A DNA stretch of 64,000 nucleotides from Pseudolabrys sp. FHR47 (GCF_005153485.1 NZ_CP039740.1:1615001-1679000); one strand, 5' to 3'; shown: positions 1 through 10,089, numbered from the stretch's first letter. Notes: generated by a model from the sequence alone, not told the origin. Numbers and translations: made by a program.

Positions 1-777
1 CGCAATGACTCGGGCGGCACCGTGCCGCTCGGCTCGTTCACCACCGTGCGCGACATATCGGGCCCATACCGCGTGCCGCGCTACAATCTTTATCCGGCGG
101 CCGAGCTCGATGGCGCCGCTGCGCCGGGCTACAGCCAGGGTCAGGCCATCGAGATCATGGAGAAGCTCGCGGCCGAAACATTGCCCGCCGGCTTTGCCTA
201 CGAGTGGACGACGCTCGCCTATCAGCAGATCAAGGCCGGCAACACCGCGATGTTCGCCTTCATTCTCGGCGTGGCCTTCGTTTTCCTGGTGCTGGCGGCG
301 CAGTTCGAGAGCCTGACGCTGCCGCTTGCCGTCATCCTCATCGTGCCGATGTGCTTGGTGGCGGCGATCACCGGCGTGGTGCTGCGCGGGCAGGACAACA
401 ACATCCTGACCCAGGTCGGCTTCATCGTGCTGATCGCGCTCGCCGCCAAGAACGCGATTCTGATCGTCGAGTTCGCCAAGCAGCTCGAGGACGAAGGCAA
501 GGACCGGTTCGCGGCCGCGGTCGAAGCGGCGCATCTGCGTCTGCGCCCGATCATCATGACGTCGCTCGCCTTCATCTTCGGCGTCGTGCCGCTGGTCTGG
601 GCGGTCGGTGCCGGCGCGGAGCTTCGTCAGGCGCTTGGCACGGCGGTGTTTTCTGGCATGATCGGCGTTACCGTGTTCGGCCTGATTTTCACGCCGGCGT
701 TCTATGTGATCTCGCGCTGGCTCGCGGCGAAGGCGTCGCGGCCCAAGGAAACGGGACACGCCCAGCCGGCGGAGTGA
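1..777 (+). CDS. RND multidrug efflux permease, C-terminal part (5' truncated by window)
   Basis: This is the last 258 codons of an inner-membrane RND pump subunit of the HAE1 (AcrB/MexB) type, which exports drugs or other hydrophobic compounds by proton antiport. The frame is open from base 1, so the gene starts before the window. Visible are the end of the periplasmic porter domain (LYPAAELDGAAAPGYS) and the C-terminal membrane block with the family-typical FVFLVLAAQFESLTLPLAV, the helix with GFIVLIALAAKNAILIVEFA, and the R-P-I-I-M-T-S segment. It ends in a short charged tail. The partner membrane-fusion protein is presumably upstream. The family is clear; the substrate cannot be told. Confidence 0.93.
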   Translation, partial: RNDSGGTVPLGSFTTVRDISGPYRVPRYNLYPAAELDGAAAPGYSQGQAIEIMEKLAAETLPAGFAYEWTTLAYQQIKAGNTAMFAFILGVAFVFLVLAAQFESLTLPLAVILIVPMCLVAAITGVVLRGQDNNILTQVGFIVLIALAAKNAILIVEFAKQLEDEGKDRFAAAVEAAHLRLRPIIMTSLAFIFGVVPLVWAVGAGAELRQALGTAVFSGMIGVTVFGLIFTPAFYVISRWLAAKASRPKETGHAQPAE

Positions 778-830
778 GCGCCGGGCAAAGCCGGTAGTGC
801 CGGTATTTCCGATAAGGAAGGAAAAGCGGG

Positions 831-3131
831 ATGGCGATGATGAAGTTTGGTTTCGGCCAGCCGCTCACCCGCAAGGAAGATGACGCGCTGCTGCGCGGCG
901 CCGGCCGTTACGTCGCCGACGTCGCCCCGGCGGGAGCGTTGCATGCCGTGGTGGTTCGCTCGCCGCACGCCCACGCCAATTTCAGGTTCACCGATCTTGC
1001 CGCCGCCAAGGCGATGAAAGGCGTCCGCCTCATCCTTACCGGCGACGACATCGCGGATCTCGGACCGATGCCAACCCCTGGCGTGCTCGAGGGCGTCGAT
1101 ATCGACGTGCCGTTCTATCCGGTTTTGGCGCGCGGCGTCGTGCGTCATGTCGGCGATGCCGTGGCCTTCGTTGTCGCCGACACGCTCGAGCTGGCGAAGG
1201 ACGCGGCCGATGCCCTCCAAATTGACTGGCAGCCGCTGCCGCATGTCATCGGTTCGCTCGAGGCCCTGAAGAAAGGTGCGCCACAGGTCTGGCCCGACCG
1301 GCCGAACCTTTCCTTCGAAACGACGGAAGGCGACGAGGCCGCCACCAAGGCCGCCTTCGCCAAGGCGGCGCGCACGGTCAAGACCACCATCGTCAATCAG
1401 CGCCTCGTCACCAATTACATGGATACGCGCGGCGTCGTCGCCGAGTTCGATGGCGATCGTTACACTTTGACGCTCGGCAGCCAGGGCAGCCACATCATTC
1501 GCGACATCATCTGCGGTGACGTGCTCAAGAAGCCGCTCGACAAGATGCGCGTCATCACGCCGGACGTCGGCGGCGGCTTCGGCACCAAGCTGTTTCCCTA
1601 TCGCGAATATGCGCTCGCCGCGGTCGCGGCAGAGAGACTTCGCAAGCCGGTGAAATGGATCTGCGACCGCTCCGAGCATTTCCTCGGCGACAGCCATGGC
1701 CGCGACAACATCTCGACGGCGACGATCGCGCTCGACGAGAACAACAAGTTCCTGGCGCTGGAGATCGACATCGTCGCCGATATGGGCGCCTATCTATCGT
1801 GCTACGCCCCCTATATTCCCTGGCTTGGCGTTGGCATGGCGACCGGCGTCTACGATATTCCGGCGGCCTTCATCCGCCTGCGCGCTGCCTATACGAACAC
1901 CGTGCCGGTCGATGCCTATCGGGGCGCCGGCCGTCCCGAGGCGTCCTATCTGATCGAGCGCGCAGTCGATAACACCGCGCGCGAAATCGGTGTCGCGCCC
2001 GACGCGCTGCGGCGGAAGAACCTGATCCGCGAATCGCAGCTTCCGTACACGACGCCGACCGGCAAGGTGTACGACTCCGGCGATTTCGCCGGCGCGCTCA
2101 AGCACGCGCAGGAGCTCATCGACTGGAAGGGCTTCGACAAGCGCGCCAGGCTGGCGAAGCGTTCCGGCAAATTGCGCGGCATCGGCGTCGCCACATATGT
2201 CGAGGCCTGCGGCTCGAACGGTCCGGAAACCGCTCAGGTCACGCTCGACAGCGACGGCGGCGTCACGGTGCTGATCGGGTCGCAATCGACCGGGCAGGGG
2301 CACCACACCTCTTACGCGCAACTCGTGGCGGAGCGGCTCGATCTCCCGCCGGACCTCGTGCGCGTCGTGCAGGGCGACACCGACAGGATCGCGACCGGCG
2401 CCGGTACCGGTGGCTCGAGTTCGATCCCCGTAGGTGGCGTCTCGGTTGACCGCGCCTCGCGCACCCTGGCCGATCAGCTCAAGGAGCTCGCCGCGGACGC
2501 CCTCGAAGCCGCCGCTGGCGACATGGAAATCGCCGACGGCGCGGTGCGCGTCGCGGGCACCGATCGCACCATCAGCTTTGCCGATCTCGCCAGCCATCCG
2601 AAGGCCACGCCGGACAAACTCACCGCGAGCCGCGACTTCAGCACCGACAGCCCGACTTATCCCAACGGCGCCCATATCGCCGAGGTCGAGATCGACCCCG
2701 ATACCGGCAAGACTGAAATCGTCAGCTATGTCGTGGTCGACGACTTCGGCGCCACGCTTAATCCGCTGCTGCTGGCGGGCCAGGTCCATGGCGGGCTGGT
2801 GCAGGGCATCGGCCAGGCGCTGATGGAAGATACCGTGTACGACCCCGATAGCGGGCAACTGCTCAGCGCCAGCTTCATGGACTACGCCATGCCGCGCGCG
2901 TCCGATGCGCCGTCCTTCGTGTTCGAGACGCGCAACACGCCGTGCAAGACCAACCCGCTGGGGGTCAAAGGGGCGGGCGAGGCCGGCGCCATCGGTTCAT
3001 GTCCGGCGGTCATAAATGCGGTTATCGACGCGCTGGATCGCGGTTACGGCATCCGCCACATCGATATGCCGGCGACGCCGCTGAAGGTGTGGAGCCTGAT
3101 CGATCGAGCGAAAAAGGCGAGCGCCGCGTAG
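831..3131 (+). CDS. Xanthine dehydrogenase-family molybdopterin-binding subunit (form II CoxL-like)
   Basis: A 766-residue large subunit of a molybdenum hydroxylase, which binds the molybdopterin cytosine dinucleotide cofactor and hydroxylates an aldehyde, heterocycle or similar substrate. Family motifs are GGGFGTK near residue 247, AYRGAGR near 361, TGQG near 487 and the C-terminal GVKGAGEAG carrying the probable active-site Glu near 715. AYRGAGR replaces the AYxCSFR loop of true (form I) CO dehydrogenase, so this is a form II enzyme of unknown substrate. The start follows AAGGAAGG; two later in-frame ATGs are close. No FAD or [2Fe-2S] subunit gene lies next to it, but two c-type cytochrome genes follow. 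Confidence 0.9.
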   Translation: MAMMKFGFGQPLTRKEDDALLRGAGRYVADVAPAGALHAVVVRSPHAHANFRFTDLAAAKAMKGVRLILTGDDIADLGPMPTPGVLEGVDIDVPFYPVLARGVVRHVGDAVAFVVADTLELAKDAADALQIDWQPLPHVIGSLEALKKGAPQVWPDRPNLSFETTEGDEAATKAAFAKAARTVKTTIVNQRLVTNYMDTRGVVAEFDGDRYTLTLGSQGSHIIRDIICGDVLKKPLDKMRVITPDVGGGFGTKLFPYREYALAAVAAERLRKPVKWICDRSEHFLGDSHGRDNISTATIALDENNKFLALEIDIVADMGAYLSCYAPYIPWLGVGMATGVYDIPAAFIRLRAAYTNTVPVDAYRGAGRPEASYLIERAVDNTAREIGVAPDALRRKNLIRESQLPYTTPTGKVYDSGDFAGALKHAQELIDWKGFDKRARLAKRSGKLRGIGVATYVEACGSNGPETAQVTLDSDGGVTVLIGSQSTGQGHHTSYAQLVAERLDLPPDLVRVVQGDTDRIATGAGTGGSSSIPVGGVSVDRASRTLADQLKELAADALEAAAGDMEIADGAVRVAGTDRTISFADLASHPKATPDKLTASRDFSTDSPTYPNGAHIAEVEIDPDTGKTEIVSYVVVDDFGATLNPLLLAGQVHGGLVQGIGQALMEDTVYDPDSGQLLSASFMDYAMPRASDAPSFVFETRNTPCKTNPLGVKGAGEAGAIGSCPAVINAVIDALDRGYGIRHIDMPATPLKVWSLIDRAKKASAA

Positions 3132-3291
3132 CGCGCGACGGCGTTCACGCCATCGTGATTGGGTGACCCAACGCGCGAGCCCAGTTTCGCCGGAATATGT
3201 TTCGCAAATCCGGGTTAGCTAGAGCGCGTGTCGAACGACACGGCGCAATCGTTTCATATGTAACTAAGCGCCATCCATCAGGGGGTTTTTG

Positions 3292-3741
3292 ATGAAGTTG
3301 TCGAATTTCTTTGCGGCCGCTGCCGTGGCCGTTGTTTCCCTCGCCGCGACCGCGGTCGTCGCTCAGCAGGATCCGATCGCCGCCCGCAAGGCTCTGATGA
3401 AGGAATCTGGACAGGCTACCGCCGCGGTGGTGAAGATGACCAAGGGTGAGACGCCGTTCGATCTGGCGACGGCGCAAAAGTCGATGAAGACCTACCAGGA
3501 TGTGGCGTCCAAGATGCCGGCGCTGTTCCCCGACAATTCCAAGACTGGCGGCGAGACCACCGCGGCCCCGGCGATCTGGGAGAACATGAACGACTTCAAG
3601 GCCCGCTTCGTCAAATTCGAAGCCGATGCCAAGGCCGCCGAAGCCTCGATCAAGGACCTGGATTCGCTCAAGGCGGCGGTCGCCAATGTCACCCGCAACT
3701 GCGGTGGCTGCCACGAGACCTACCGCGTCAAGAAGAGCTGA
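3292..3741 (+). CDS. Class II cytochrome c (cytochrome c' family), periplasmic
   Basis: A 149-residue secreted cytochrome. Residues 1 to about 24 form a signal peptide ending near VVA-QQ. The single haem site CGGCH (C137, C140, H141) is at the extreme C-terminus, the arrangement of cytochrome c' and c-556 four-helix bundles. The ATG at 3292 follows GGGGG by a short spacer; a TTG one codon earlier is less likely. It lies 160 bases after the molybdenum enzyme gene and before a dihaem cytochrome gene, so a role in carrying electrons from that enzyme, or in binding NO or other gases, is possible but inferred. Confidence 0.9.
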   Translation: MKLSNFFAAAAVAVVSLAATAVVAQQDPIAARKALMKESGQATAAVVKMTKGETPFDLATAQKSMKTYQDVASKMPALFPDNSKTGGETTAAPAIWENMNDFKARFVKFEADAKAAEASIKDLDSLKAAVANVTRNCGGCHETYRVKKS

Positions 3742-3865
3742 TGACCTTATTGATCGCCGCCGTGGCGTGAAGTCAGGGAAGGGCGGTGCGTCACAAGCGC
3801 GCCGCTCTTTCTCTTTGCCGGGCGCGGCGGCTAAACTGTTTCAAGACCGGCGGGAAAGCACGCAC

Positions 3866-4783
3866 ATGGCGCGCAAGCTTATTGCATTAGTCATCGTTCT
3901 CGGAGTCGTCGCTGCGGTGACGCTGTGGCTCGTGACCGCGCCGAAGGTCGAACCGGCCAGCGCGTTCGCCACGCCGCACAAGGTCGATCTTGTCAACGGA
4001 AAGACGATGTTCGATATCGGCGGCTGCGTGTCTTGCCACACCGATAGCAAGGAAGACCGAACGCGACTCGGCGGCGGTGTGGCGCTGGCTTCGCCTTTCG
4101 GTACTTTCTACACGCCGAACATTTCGCCCGACAACGAGGACGGTATCGGCCGCTGGACGGAGGCACAGTTCGTCACGGCCATGCGTCAGGGTACATCGCC
4201 CGCGGGCGAGCATCTCTATCCGTCGCTCCCTTACACATCCTATCGGCGCATGACGACAGGCGATCTGCTCGACATGTTCGCTTATATTAAAACTTTACCA
4301 CCGGTGAAGGGTAAGGCGCGCAATCACGAACTACCGTTTCCGTTCAACATCAGGCGCACGCTGGGTGTCTGGAAGCTTCTGTTCCTGAACGGTGGGACAT
4401 TCACGCCGGATGCTTCCAAGGATGCGCAGTGGAATCGCGGCGCATACCTTGTGAATGGTCCTGGCCATTGCGCCGAATGCCATTCGCCGCGGAACGCCCT
4501 CGGGGGCATCCTTGATGGCGAGCGTTTCGCCGGCGGCCCCGACCAGGAAGGTCAGGGCTGGGTGCCTAACATCACCCAGAAGGGACTTGGCTCGTGGTCG
4601 GTCGGGGATATCGCCGAGTTCCTCAAATCGGGCATGACGCCAGAGTTCGATTCGGCCGGCGGTAGCATGACCGCGGTCATCCGGAATACCTCGCAACTCA
4701 GCGACGCCGACCGGCTGGCGATGGCGACCTACATAAAATCCCTGCCGGCGGTCGAGGGCCCGCCACGGCCGGCGAAGAAGTAA
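3866..4783 (+). CDS. Membrane-anchored dihaem cytochrome c
   Basis: A 305-residue protein with an N-terminal membrane anchor or uncleaved signal (about residues 4-24) and two cytochrome c domains, with haem motifs CVSCH (C54, C57, H58) and CAECH (C202, C205, H206). FYTPNISPDNEDGIG and WVPNITQKGLGSWS are axial-Met-side segments typical of the cytochrome subunits of alcohol, gluconate and aldehyde dehydrogenases. Such cytochromes also accept electrons from periplasm-facing molybdenum hydroxylases, which fits the upstream gene. The ATG at 3866 is preferred because it starts at a classic MARK-plus-hydrophobic signal; the longer open frame upstream lacks one. Confidence 0.9.
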   Translation: MARKLIALVIVLGVVAAVTLWLVTAPKVEPASAFATPHKVDLVNGKTMFDIGGCVSCHTDSKEDRTRLGGGVALASPFGTFYTPNISPDNEDGIGRWTEAQFVTAMRQGTSPAGEHLYPSLPYTSYRRMTTGDLLDMFAYIKTLPPVKGKARNHELPFPFNIRRTLGVWKLLFLNGGTFTPDASKDAQWNRGAYLVNGPGHCAECHSPRNALGGILDGERFAGGPDQEGQGWVPNITQKGLGSWSVGDIAEFLKSGMTPEFDSAGGSMTAVIRNTSQLSDADRLAMATYIKSLPAVEGPPRPAKK

Positions 4784-4851
4784 AAAGCGGAGCACCTGCG
4801 CGCAAAAGAGGGGCGACAAGGCCGTCGGCGAGGGTTATGGAGAGATTCTCC

Positions 4852-5799
4852 ATGCACGAGCCGTCGCCCGACCTCCTCAAAGCCATCGGCTTCAAGATCA
4901 TCTCCGCCTTGCTCTTCGCCGCGATGTCCGCGCTGGTGCGGCAGCTTGGCGACACAGTGCCGGTCGGGCAGGTCGTGTTCTTTCGATCCGCTTGCGCTAT
5001 CCCGCCCGTCCTGCTCATCTACGCCTTCCGTGGCGAGCTTATGAGCGCGGTTCGCACCAGCCGAGCTCTTGGCCATCTTGGCCGCGGCACGGTCAGCGTC
5101 TGCGGTATGTTCTCGAACTTCGCGGCGCTGGCGCGGCTGCCACTGGCGGACGCCACCGCGATTCAGTTCGGGTCGCCTCTGATCACCGTGGCCCTAGCCG
5201 CCATCATTCTCAAGGAACGCGTGCGCATCTTCCGCTGGACCGCGGTCGCGGTCGGCTTTGTCGGCGTGATCGTGATGCTGATCCCGAATTTTGATGCGAG
5301 CCGATACACGGCCGCCGGGGTCGGCGCGACTGCGGCGATCGGTTCGATCTTGGCGGTCATCGCGGCGTTCTGCAATGCCGGCGCGGTAATCCAGACGCGC
5401 CGCCTGACGCAGACCGAAACCACGTCATCGATCGTCGTTTATTTCTCGCTGTCCTGCGCCATCGTCGGCGCGCTGACGCTGCCCTTTGCATGGCACACGC
5501 CCAGTCGTGAGGAACTGATGGCGCTGATCGCCACCGGAATTCTCGGCGGGGTCGCCCACATCTTTCTGACAGAGAGCTACCGCCACGCCACCGCGTCGGT
5601 CATCGCGCCATTTGATTACACGTCACTGATCTGGGCATTGCTGCTGGGATACTGGTTCTTCGGCGAGTTGCCGAGCACGCTGGTCTATGCCGGCGCGGCC
5701 ATCGTCGCCGGCGCTGGGCTCGCAGTGCTGTGGCGCGAGCGGCGTCTCGGCATTAGCCGGGCGCCCGAGGAGGAAGGGCCGCGGCGGCCAGAGATTTAA
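4852..5799 (+). CDS. DMT-family (EamA) transporter
   Basis: A 315-residue inner-membrane protein with about ten hydrophobic segments in two EamA repeats, the drug/metabolite transporter fold; members export amino acids, purines or other small metabolites. The second half carries the conserved pattern ending ATASVIAPFDYTSLIWA followed by a G-Y-W-F-F-G-E-L-P segment. The start at 4852 has GGAGAG seven bases upstream; an ATG at 4837 is the alternative. The substrate cannot be predicted. It stands alone between the cytochrome genes and an intergenic repeat. Confidence 0.88.
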   Translation: MHEPSPDLLKAIGFKIISALLFAAMSALVRQLGDTVPVGQVVFFRSACAIPPVLLIYAFRGELMSAVRTSRALGHLGRGTVSVCGMFSNFAALARLPLADATAIQFGSPLITVALAAIILKERVRIFRWTAVAVGFVGVIVMLIPNFDASRYTAAGVGATAAIGSILAVIAAFCNAGAVIQTRRLTQTETTSSIVVYFSLSCAIVGALTLPFAWHTPSREELMALIATGILGGVAHIFLTESYRHATASVIAPFDYTSLIWALLLGYWFFGELPSTLVYAGAAIVAGAGLAVLWRERRLGISRAPEEEGPRRPEI

Positions 5800-5817
5800 G
5801 GCAGCAATTTATCTGTT

Positions 5818-5940
5818 CGTCATGCGCGGCATAGCCGTTCGAAGAGCGGCGTCTCTTCGGGACGCCTATGTCCATGCCATCCACGCCTTCACGCCGGCCA
5901 AGACTTGAATGCCCGGCGTAAAGCCGAGCATGACATGACG
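5818..5940. repeat. Intergenic palindromic repeat, Bradyrhizobium-like
   Basis: A 120-base non-coding element whose ends are inverted copies of a CGTCATGC-type sequence. Inside are smaller hairpins such as GCCGTTC/GAGCGGC and GCGTC/GGACGC. Its layout resembles the intergenic repeats common in Bradyrhizobium and Rhodopseudomonas genomes. It sits exactly between the stops of two convergent genes, where it may also help end transcription. The family assignment is from memory of the pattern. Confidence 0.6.
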
Positions 5941-5941
5941 C

Positions 5942-6184
5942 TCACGCCGTAAACGCCTTGAAGGTGATGATCGTGTAGGTGTCCTTGATGCCGGGGATCG
6001 TCTGCACCTTCTCGTTGACGAAGTGTCCGATGTCGGATTTGTCGTCCACATAGAACTTGGCCAGCAGGTCGTAATCTCCCGCCGTCGAATAAATCTCCGA
6101 GGCGATCTCGGCTTCCGCCAATTCATTGGCGACCTGATAGACCTTGCCAAGTTCGCATTTGATCTGGACGAAGAACGGGGTCAT
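5942..6184 (-). CDS. Stand-alone Lrp/AsnC ligand-binding (RAM) domain protein
   Basis: An 80-residue protein matching only the C-terminal RAM/AsnC_trans_reg domain of Lrp-type regulators: VQIKCELGKVYQVANELAE, then a strand with TAGDYDLLAKFYV and a final IPGIKDTYTIITFKAF strand. The N-terminal helix-turn-helix that binds DNA is absent. Such short proteins form ring oligomers and bind amino acids; they may modulate full-length Lrp proteins or act as small-molecule sensors. Its gene runs opposite to its neighbours and ends next to the repeat. Confidence 0.88.
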   Translation of the reverse strand: MTPFFVQIKCELGKVYQVANELAEAEIASEIYSTAGDYDLLAKFYVDDKSDIGHFVNEKVQTIPGIKDTYTIITFKAFTA

Positions 6185-6345
6185 CGCGGGTCAGTCTCCG
6201 GGCGGGCGGGGCGTTTCCTGCAACACAGCAAAATCGCGCGGACCTGGCAAGGCGGGGCTTGGTGCCACGTGTGCCGGCGCCACCCGGCATTGCGCGGGCG
6301 CCTCTTGCCATGCCGCGCCTGCAGGTCTAGTTATCGTGCAGCGAT

Positions 6346-6436
6346 CTCGTGGGGTGTCCGGCGTCGTGCCGGGCTGAGAGGCCGGAAGTCCGGTCAACCC
6401 AACGAACCTGATCCGGGTCATGCCGGCGGAGGGAGA
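6346..6436 (+). promoter_or_regulatory. TPP (thi-box) riboswitch
   Basis: The conserved TPP aptamer core is visible: CTGAGA at about 6374, then ACCTGATCCGGGTCATGCC and GGCGGAGGGA. The thiM start codon lies only three bases beyond, so the purine-rich GGAGGGAGAG at the aptamer's 3' edge doubles as the ribosome binding site. Thiamine pyrophosphate binding should therefore block translation of thiM directly. It governs the four-gene operon that follows. Confidence 0.93.
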
Positions 6437-6439
6437 GAG

Positions 6440-7246
6440 ATGCAGGAACCGACAGTCCCATTGCGCCAGTTCGCCTTGCCCGCAGAGCTTGTCTCCGCGG
6501 CGGCGGCCGTGCTTTCGCGGGTGCGCGGGAAATCGCCTCGAGTCCATTGCATTACCAATTCGGTGGCGGAGAATTTCACCGCCAATGTGCTGCTGGCGCT
6601 GGGCGCCATTCCGTCGATGACCCTGTCGCCGGTCGAGATCGGTGCTTTCGTCGGCCGCGCCGATGCTCTGCTGGTCAATCTCGGCACCTTCGGCCGCGAG
6701 CGCCGCGAGGCGACGTCGATCGCCGTTGATACCGTGGTGCAAAGCGGGCTGCCCTGGGTTCTCGATCCGGTCTTTGTCGACCGCGCACCGCCACGCGCGA
6801 CCTACGCCCAGGATCTGCTGTTTCTCCGCCCGACGGCGATGCGGCTCAACGCCGTCGAGTTCGCGGCGCTTGCCGGCGCCGGCGACGGCCTCGACGACGT
6901 GCGCAGCTATGCGCGCCAGCGTGACATCGCGATCGGCCTGTCTGGCGCGCGTGACCTGATTGCAGATGGCCGGCGTGCCGCGTCGGTCGCCAATGGCGAC
7001 GCGATGATGGCCCGGGTGACAGCGATGGGCTGCGCTGCCTCGGCGATGGTCGCTGCCTGCCTCGCGGTCGAGAAGGATGCCTTCGTGGCGACCTTGGCGG
7101 CGATGCTGATCGTCGGCGTCGCCGGCGAAATGGCGGCGGAGACCGCGCGCGGTCCCGGCAGTCTCGCGGTGGCGATCCTCGATGCCCTTTATTCCATCGA
7201 CGGCGACGCGCTCGTGGCGCGGGCGCGCGTTTCTTTGCACGAGTAA
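6440..7246 (+). CDS. thiM: Hydroxyethylthiazole kinase ThiM
   Basis: A 268-residue cytosolic kinase that phosphorylates 4-methyl-5-(2-hydroxyethyl)thiazole, a thiamine salvage step. Family marks are VHCITNSVAENFTANVLLALGA near residues 35-55, LVNLGTF, WVLDPVFV and the anion-hole/phosphate segment VTAMGCAASAMVAA, in which TG of the usual VTGTGC is replaced by AM. The ATG at 6440 follows the riboswitch-embedded GGAGGGAGAG. First gene of thiM-thiE-thiD with a TRAP binding protein; thiC and thiG are not in the window, so this cluster serves salvage. Confidence 0.92.
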   Translation: MQEPTVPLRQFALPAELVSAAAAVLSRVRGKSPRVHCITNSVAENFTANVLLALGAIPSMTLSPVEIGAFVGRADALLVNLGTFGRERREATSIAVDTVVQSGLPWVLDPVFVDRAPPRATYAQDLLFLRPTAMRLNAVEFAALAGAGDGLDDVRSYARQRDIAIGLSGARDLIADGRRAASVANGDAMMARVTAMGCAASAMVAACLAVEKDAFVATLAAMLIVGVAGEMAAETARGPGSLAVAILDALYSIDGDALVARARVSLHE

Positions 7247-7252
7247 CAACCG

Positions 7253-7908
7253 ATGACCCTCGACCTTCGGCTCTACGCGCTAGTCGACCCGGCAGTCGCC
7301 GGCGGCCGTTCGCTGCCCGCGCTCACCGCGCTGGTCGCAGAGAGCGCGACTTTGGTGCAGCTGCGCGATAAGCACGGCTCGACGCGCGTCATGATCGAGG
7401 AGGCGCGCGATATCATGGCGGTGTTGCGGCCGCGCGGTGTGCCGCTGCTGATCAACGACCGCGTCGACGTCGCGCTCGCCACCGGCGCGCAGGGCGTACA
7501 CATCGGCTGGGACGACATGGAGGTCGCCGACGCGCGGCGTCTGCTCGGCAAGGACGCCATCATCGGCCTCAGCATCCAGACGGCCGAGCAGGCCACGGCG
7601 GCACCGCTCGACCTCCTGAATTACGTCGCCATCGGCGGCGTGTTTGCCACGACGTCGAAGGACAATGTGTCGAAGCCGATCGGCATCGAGGGCCTGCGCG
7701 ATCTCGTCAGGTTCATTCGCGCCCGCAAGCCGGGCTACCCGATCTGCGCTATCGCCGGCATCAACGCCGGCAACGCCGGTGAAGTGATTGCCGGCGGCGC
7801 CGACGGCGTGGCGGTGATTTCCGCGCTGTCGCTCGCGTCCGATCCGGCGGCGGCGGCGCGGGAGATGCGCACCGCGGTCGACGCCGCGCTCGCCGAAAGG
7901 AATCCGGC

Positions 7909-7912
<4 letters not shown>
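7253..7912 (+). CDS. thiE: Thiamine phosphate synthase ThiE
   Basis: A 219-residue TIM-barrel enzyme that joins HMP-pyrophosphate and thiazole phosphate to make thiamine phosphate. Recognisable are [10 protein letters not shown] near residue 37, [29 protein letters not shown], the flexible loop [13 protein letters not shown] and the phosphate-binding [11 protein letters not shown] near the end. It begins six bases after thiM and overlaps thiD by four bases (ATGA), so translation is coupled. It is controlled with thiM by the TPP riboswitch. Confidence 0.94.
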
Positions 7913-8714
<802 letters not shown>

Positions 8715-8718
<4 letters not shown>

Positions 8719-9785
8719 CGACACGCCGCCAGTTCGCCCTCGGCACCTCGCTCGCCGCAGCCGCGCTTGCTGCGCCCACGATCGCAAAGGCGCAGACGAT
8801 GAAATGGCGCATGGTGACGTCATGGCCGAAGCGCCTGCCGGGCCCCGGCATGTCGGCCGAGCGCGTCGCCGAGCGCATCCGCACGCTGTCCAACGGCCGC
8901 CTTGACATCACCGTGTCGGCGGCGGGTGAAGTTGTGCCGGCCTTCGGCGTGCTCGAGGCCGTCGGCACCGGCGTCGCCGAGATGGGCCACACCGCCGCGT
9001 TCTACTGGCAGGGCAAGATGGCGGCGGCGCCGTTCTTCACCACGGTGCCGTTCGGCCTGACGCCGGCCGAGCACGTCGCCTGGGTCGAGGCCGGCGGCGG
9101 CCAGGCGCTGTGGGACGAGATGTACAAGCCGTTCGGCGTCAAGCCCTTCATGGGCGGCAACACCGGCGTGTGCATGGGCGGCTGGTTCCGCCGCGAAGTC
9201 AAAAGTCTCGCCGAGCTGCGCGGCCTCAAGCTGCGTTCGCTCGGTCTCGGCGGCGAAGTCTATCGCCGTCTCGGCGCCACGCCGCAGACGACGTCGCCCG
9301 CCGAGATCCTCACCAGCATCCAGTCCGGCGTCATCGACGGCGCCGAATTCGTCGGCCCCGGCACCGACATCGCGCTCGGCCTCTATCGCGCCGCGCCGTT
9401 CTATTACTATCCCGGCTTCAACAAGCCGAACGGCACCGGCGAGGCCATCGTGTCGCTCAAAGCATGGGAGGCGCTGCCGGCGGACCTCAAGGCGGTGATC
9501 GCGCATGCCTGCGCGACCGAAGCCAATTACGCGCTGGCCGAGATGGAGAAGCTCAACGCGCAGGCGCTCGGCGTGCTGATCAAGGAGCACAACGTCAAGC
9601 TCGCGCAGTTCCCGGCCGATGTTGTTGCCGCCGCGCGCCGCCAAGCCGACGATGTGCTCGGCGAGATCGCGTCGCGTGACGCCATGGCCGGCAAGGTGCA
9701 TCAATCCTACAAGAGCTTCCGCGACAGCGTCGCCGACTGGTCGCGCGTGTCGATCGAGGCGGTGCTGCGCGCGCGCGTGGGGTAG
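8715..9785 (+). CDS. TRAP transporter periplasmic binding protein, TakP-like, with Tat signal
   Basis: A 356-residue DctP-family solute-binding protein. MTTRRQFALGTSLAAAALAAPTIAKA is a short twin-arginine (TTRRQF) export signal. The mature part has the TakP-type segments GNTGVCMGGWFRREV and LKLRSLGLGGEVYRRLG, with the Arg and Trp positions that contact a carboxylate in 2-oxoacid-binding relatives. The ATG at 8715 overlaps the thiD stop and has GGAG six bases upstream. No TRAP membrane subunits (DctQ/DctM) are adjacent. Coupling to thiD under the TPP riboswitch suggests a thiamine-related ligand, but this is inference. Confidence 0.9.
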
Positions 9786-9880
9786 AGGTATTTCATTATT
9801 CGTTAACGATGGAACTTTGGCGGCGTTGTTTATTCCGAATCGTCATTGGTCTTCGGGAATCGCGTAAAGCACCATCAAAA

Positions 9881-9905
9881 AGCCCCGGTAAACCGGGGCT
9901 TTTTT
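9881..9905 (+). terminator. Rho-independent terminator after the thi operon
   Basis: A perfect eight-pair stem AGCCCCGG/CCGGGGCT with loop TAAA, preceded by A-rich and followed by six T. The rest of the 9786-10089 interval holds no gene. It contains two TTAACCA boxes (about 9919 and 9945), possible promoter or CtrA half-site elements for the following outer-membrane gene. Confidence 0.9.
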
Positions 9906-10089
9906 CATTTAACTCGCCCTTAACCACACATGGTCCATCTCTATTAACCATACGCGGCACGACCGCCCGCGTATCGCTATTCGCCAGCCCGGGGGCTGGC
10001 CCCGCGATCGGCGAAGCGCCGGCGCGGTTTGTCCAGGGGTTCAAGCGCCAGGGCCGAGAACCGGCTCTGGTCAACATGGAGAGTTGAAG

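Noticed and set aside
831..3131. Calling the molybdenum subunit a CO dehydrogenase
   Set aside because: It lacks the AYxCSFR active-site loop of form I CoxL and has AYRGAGR instead.
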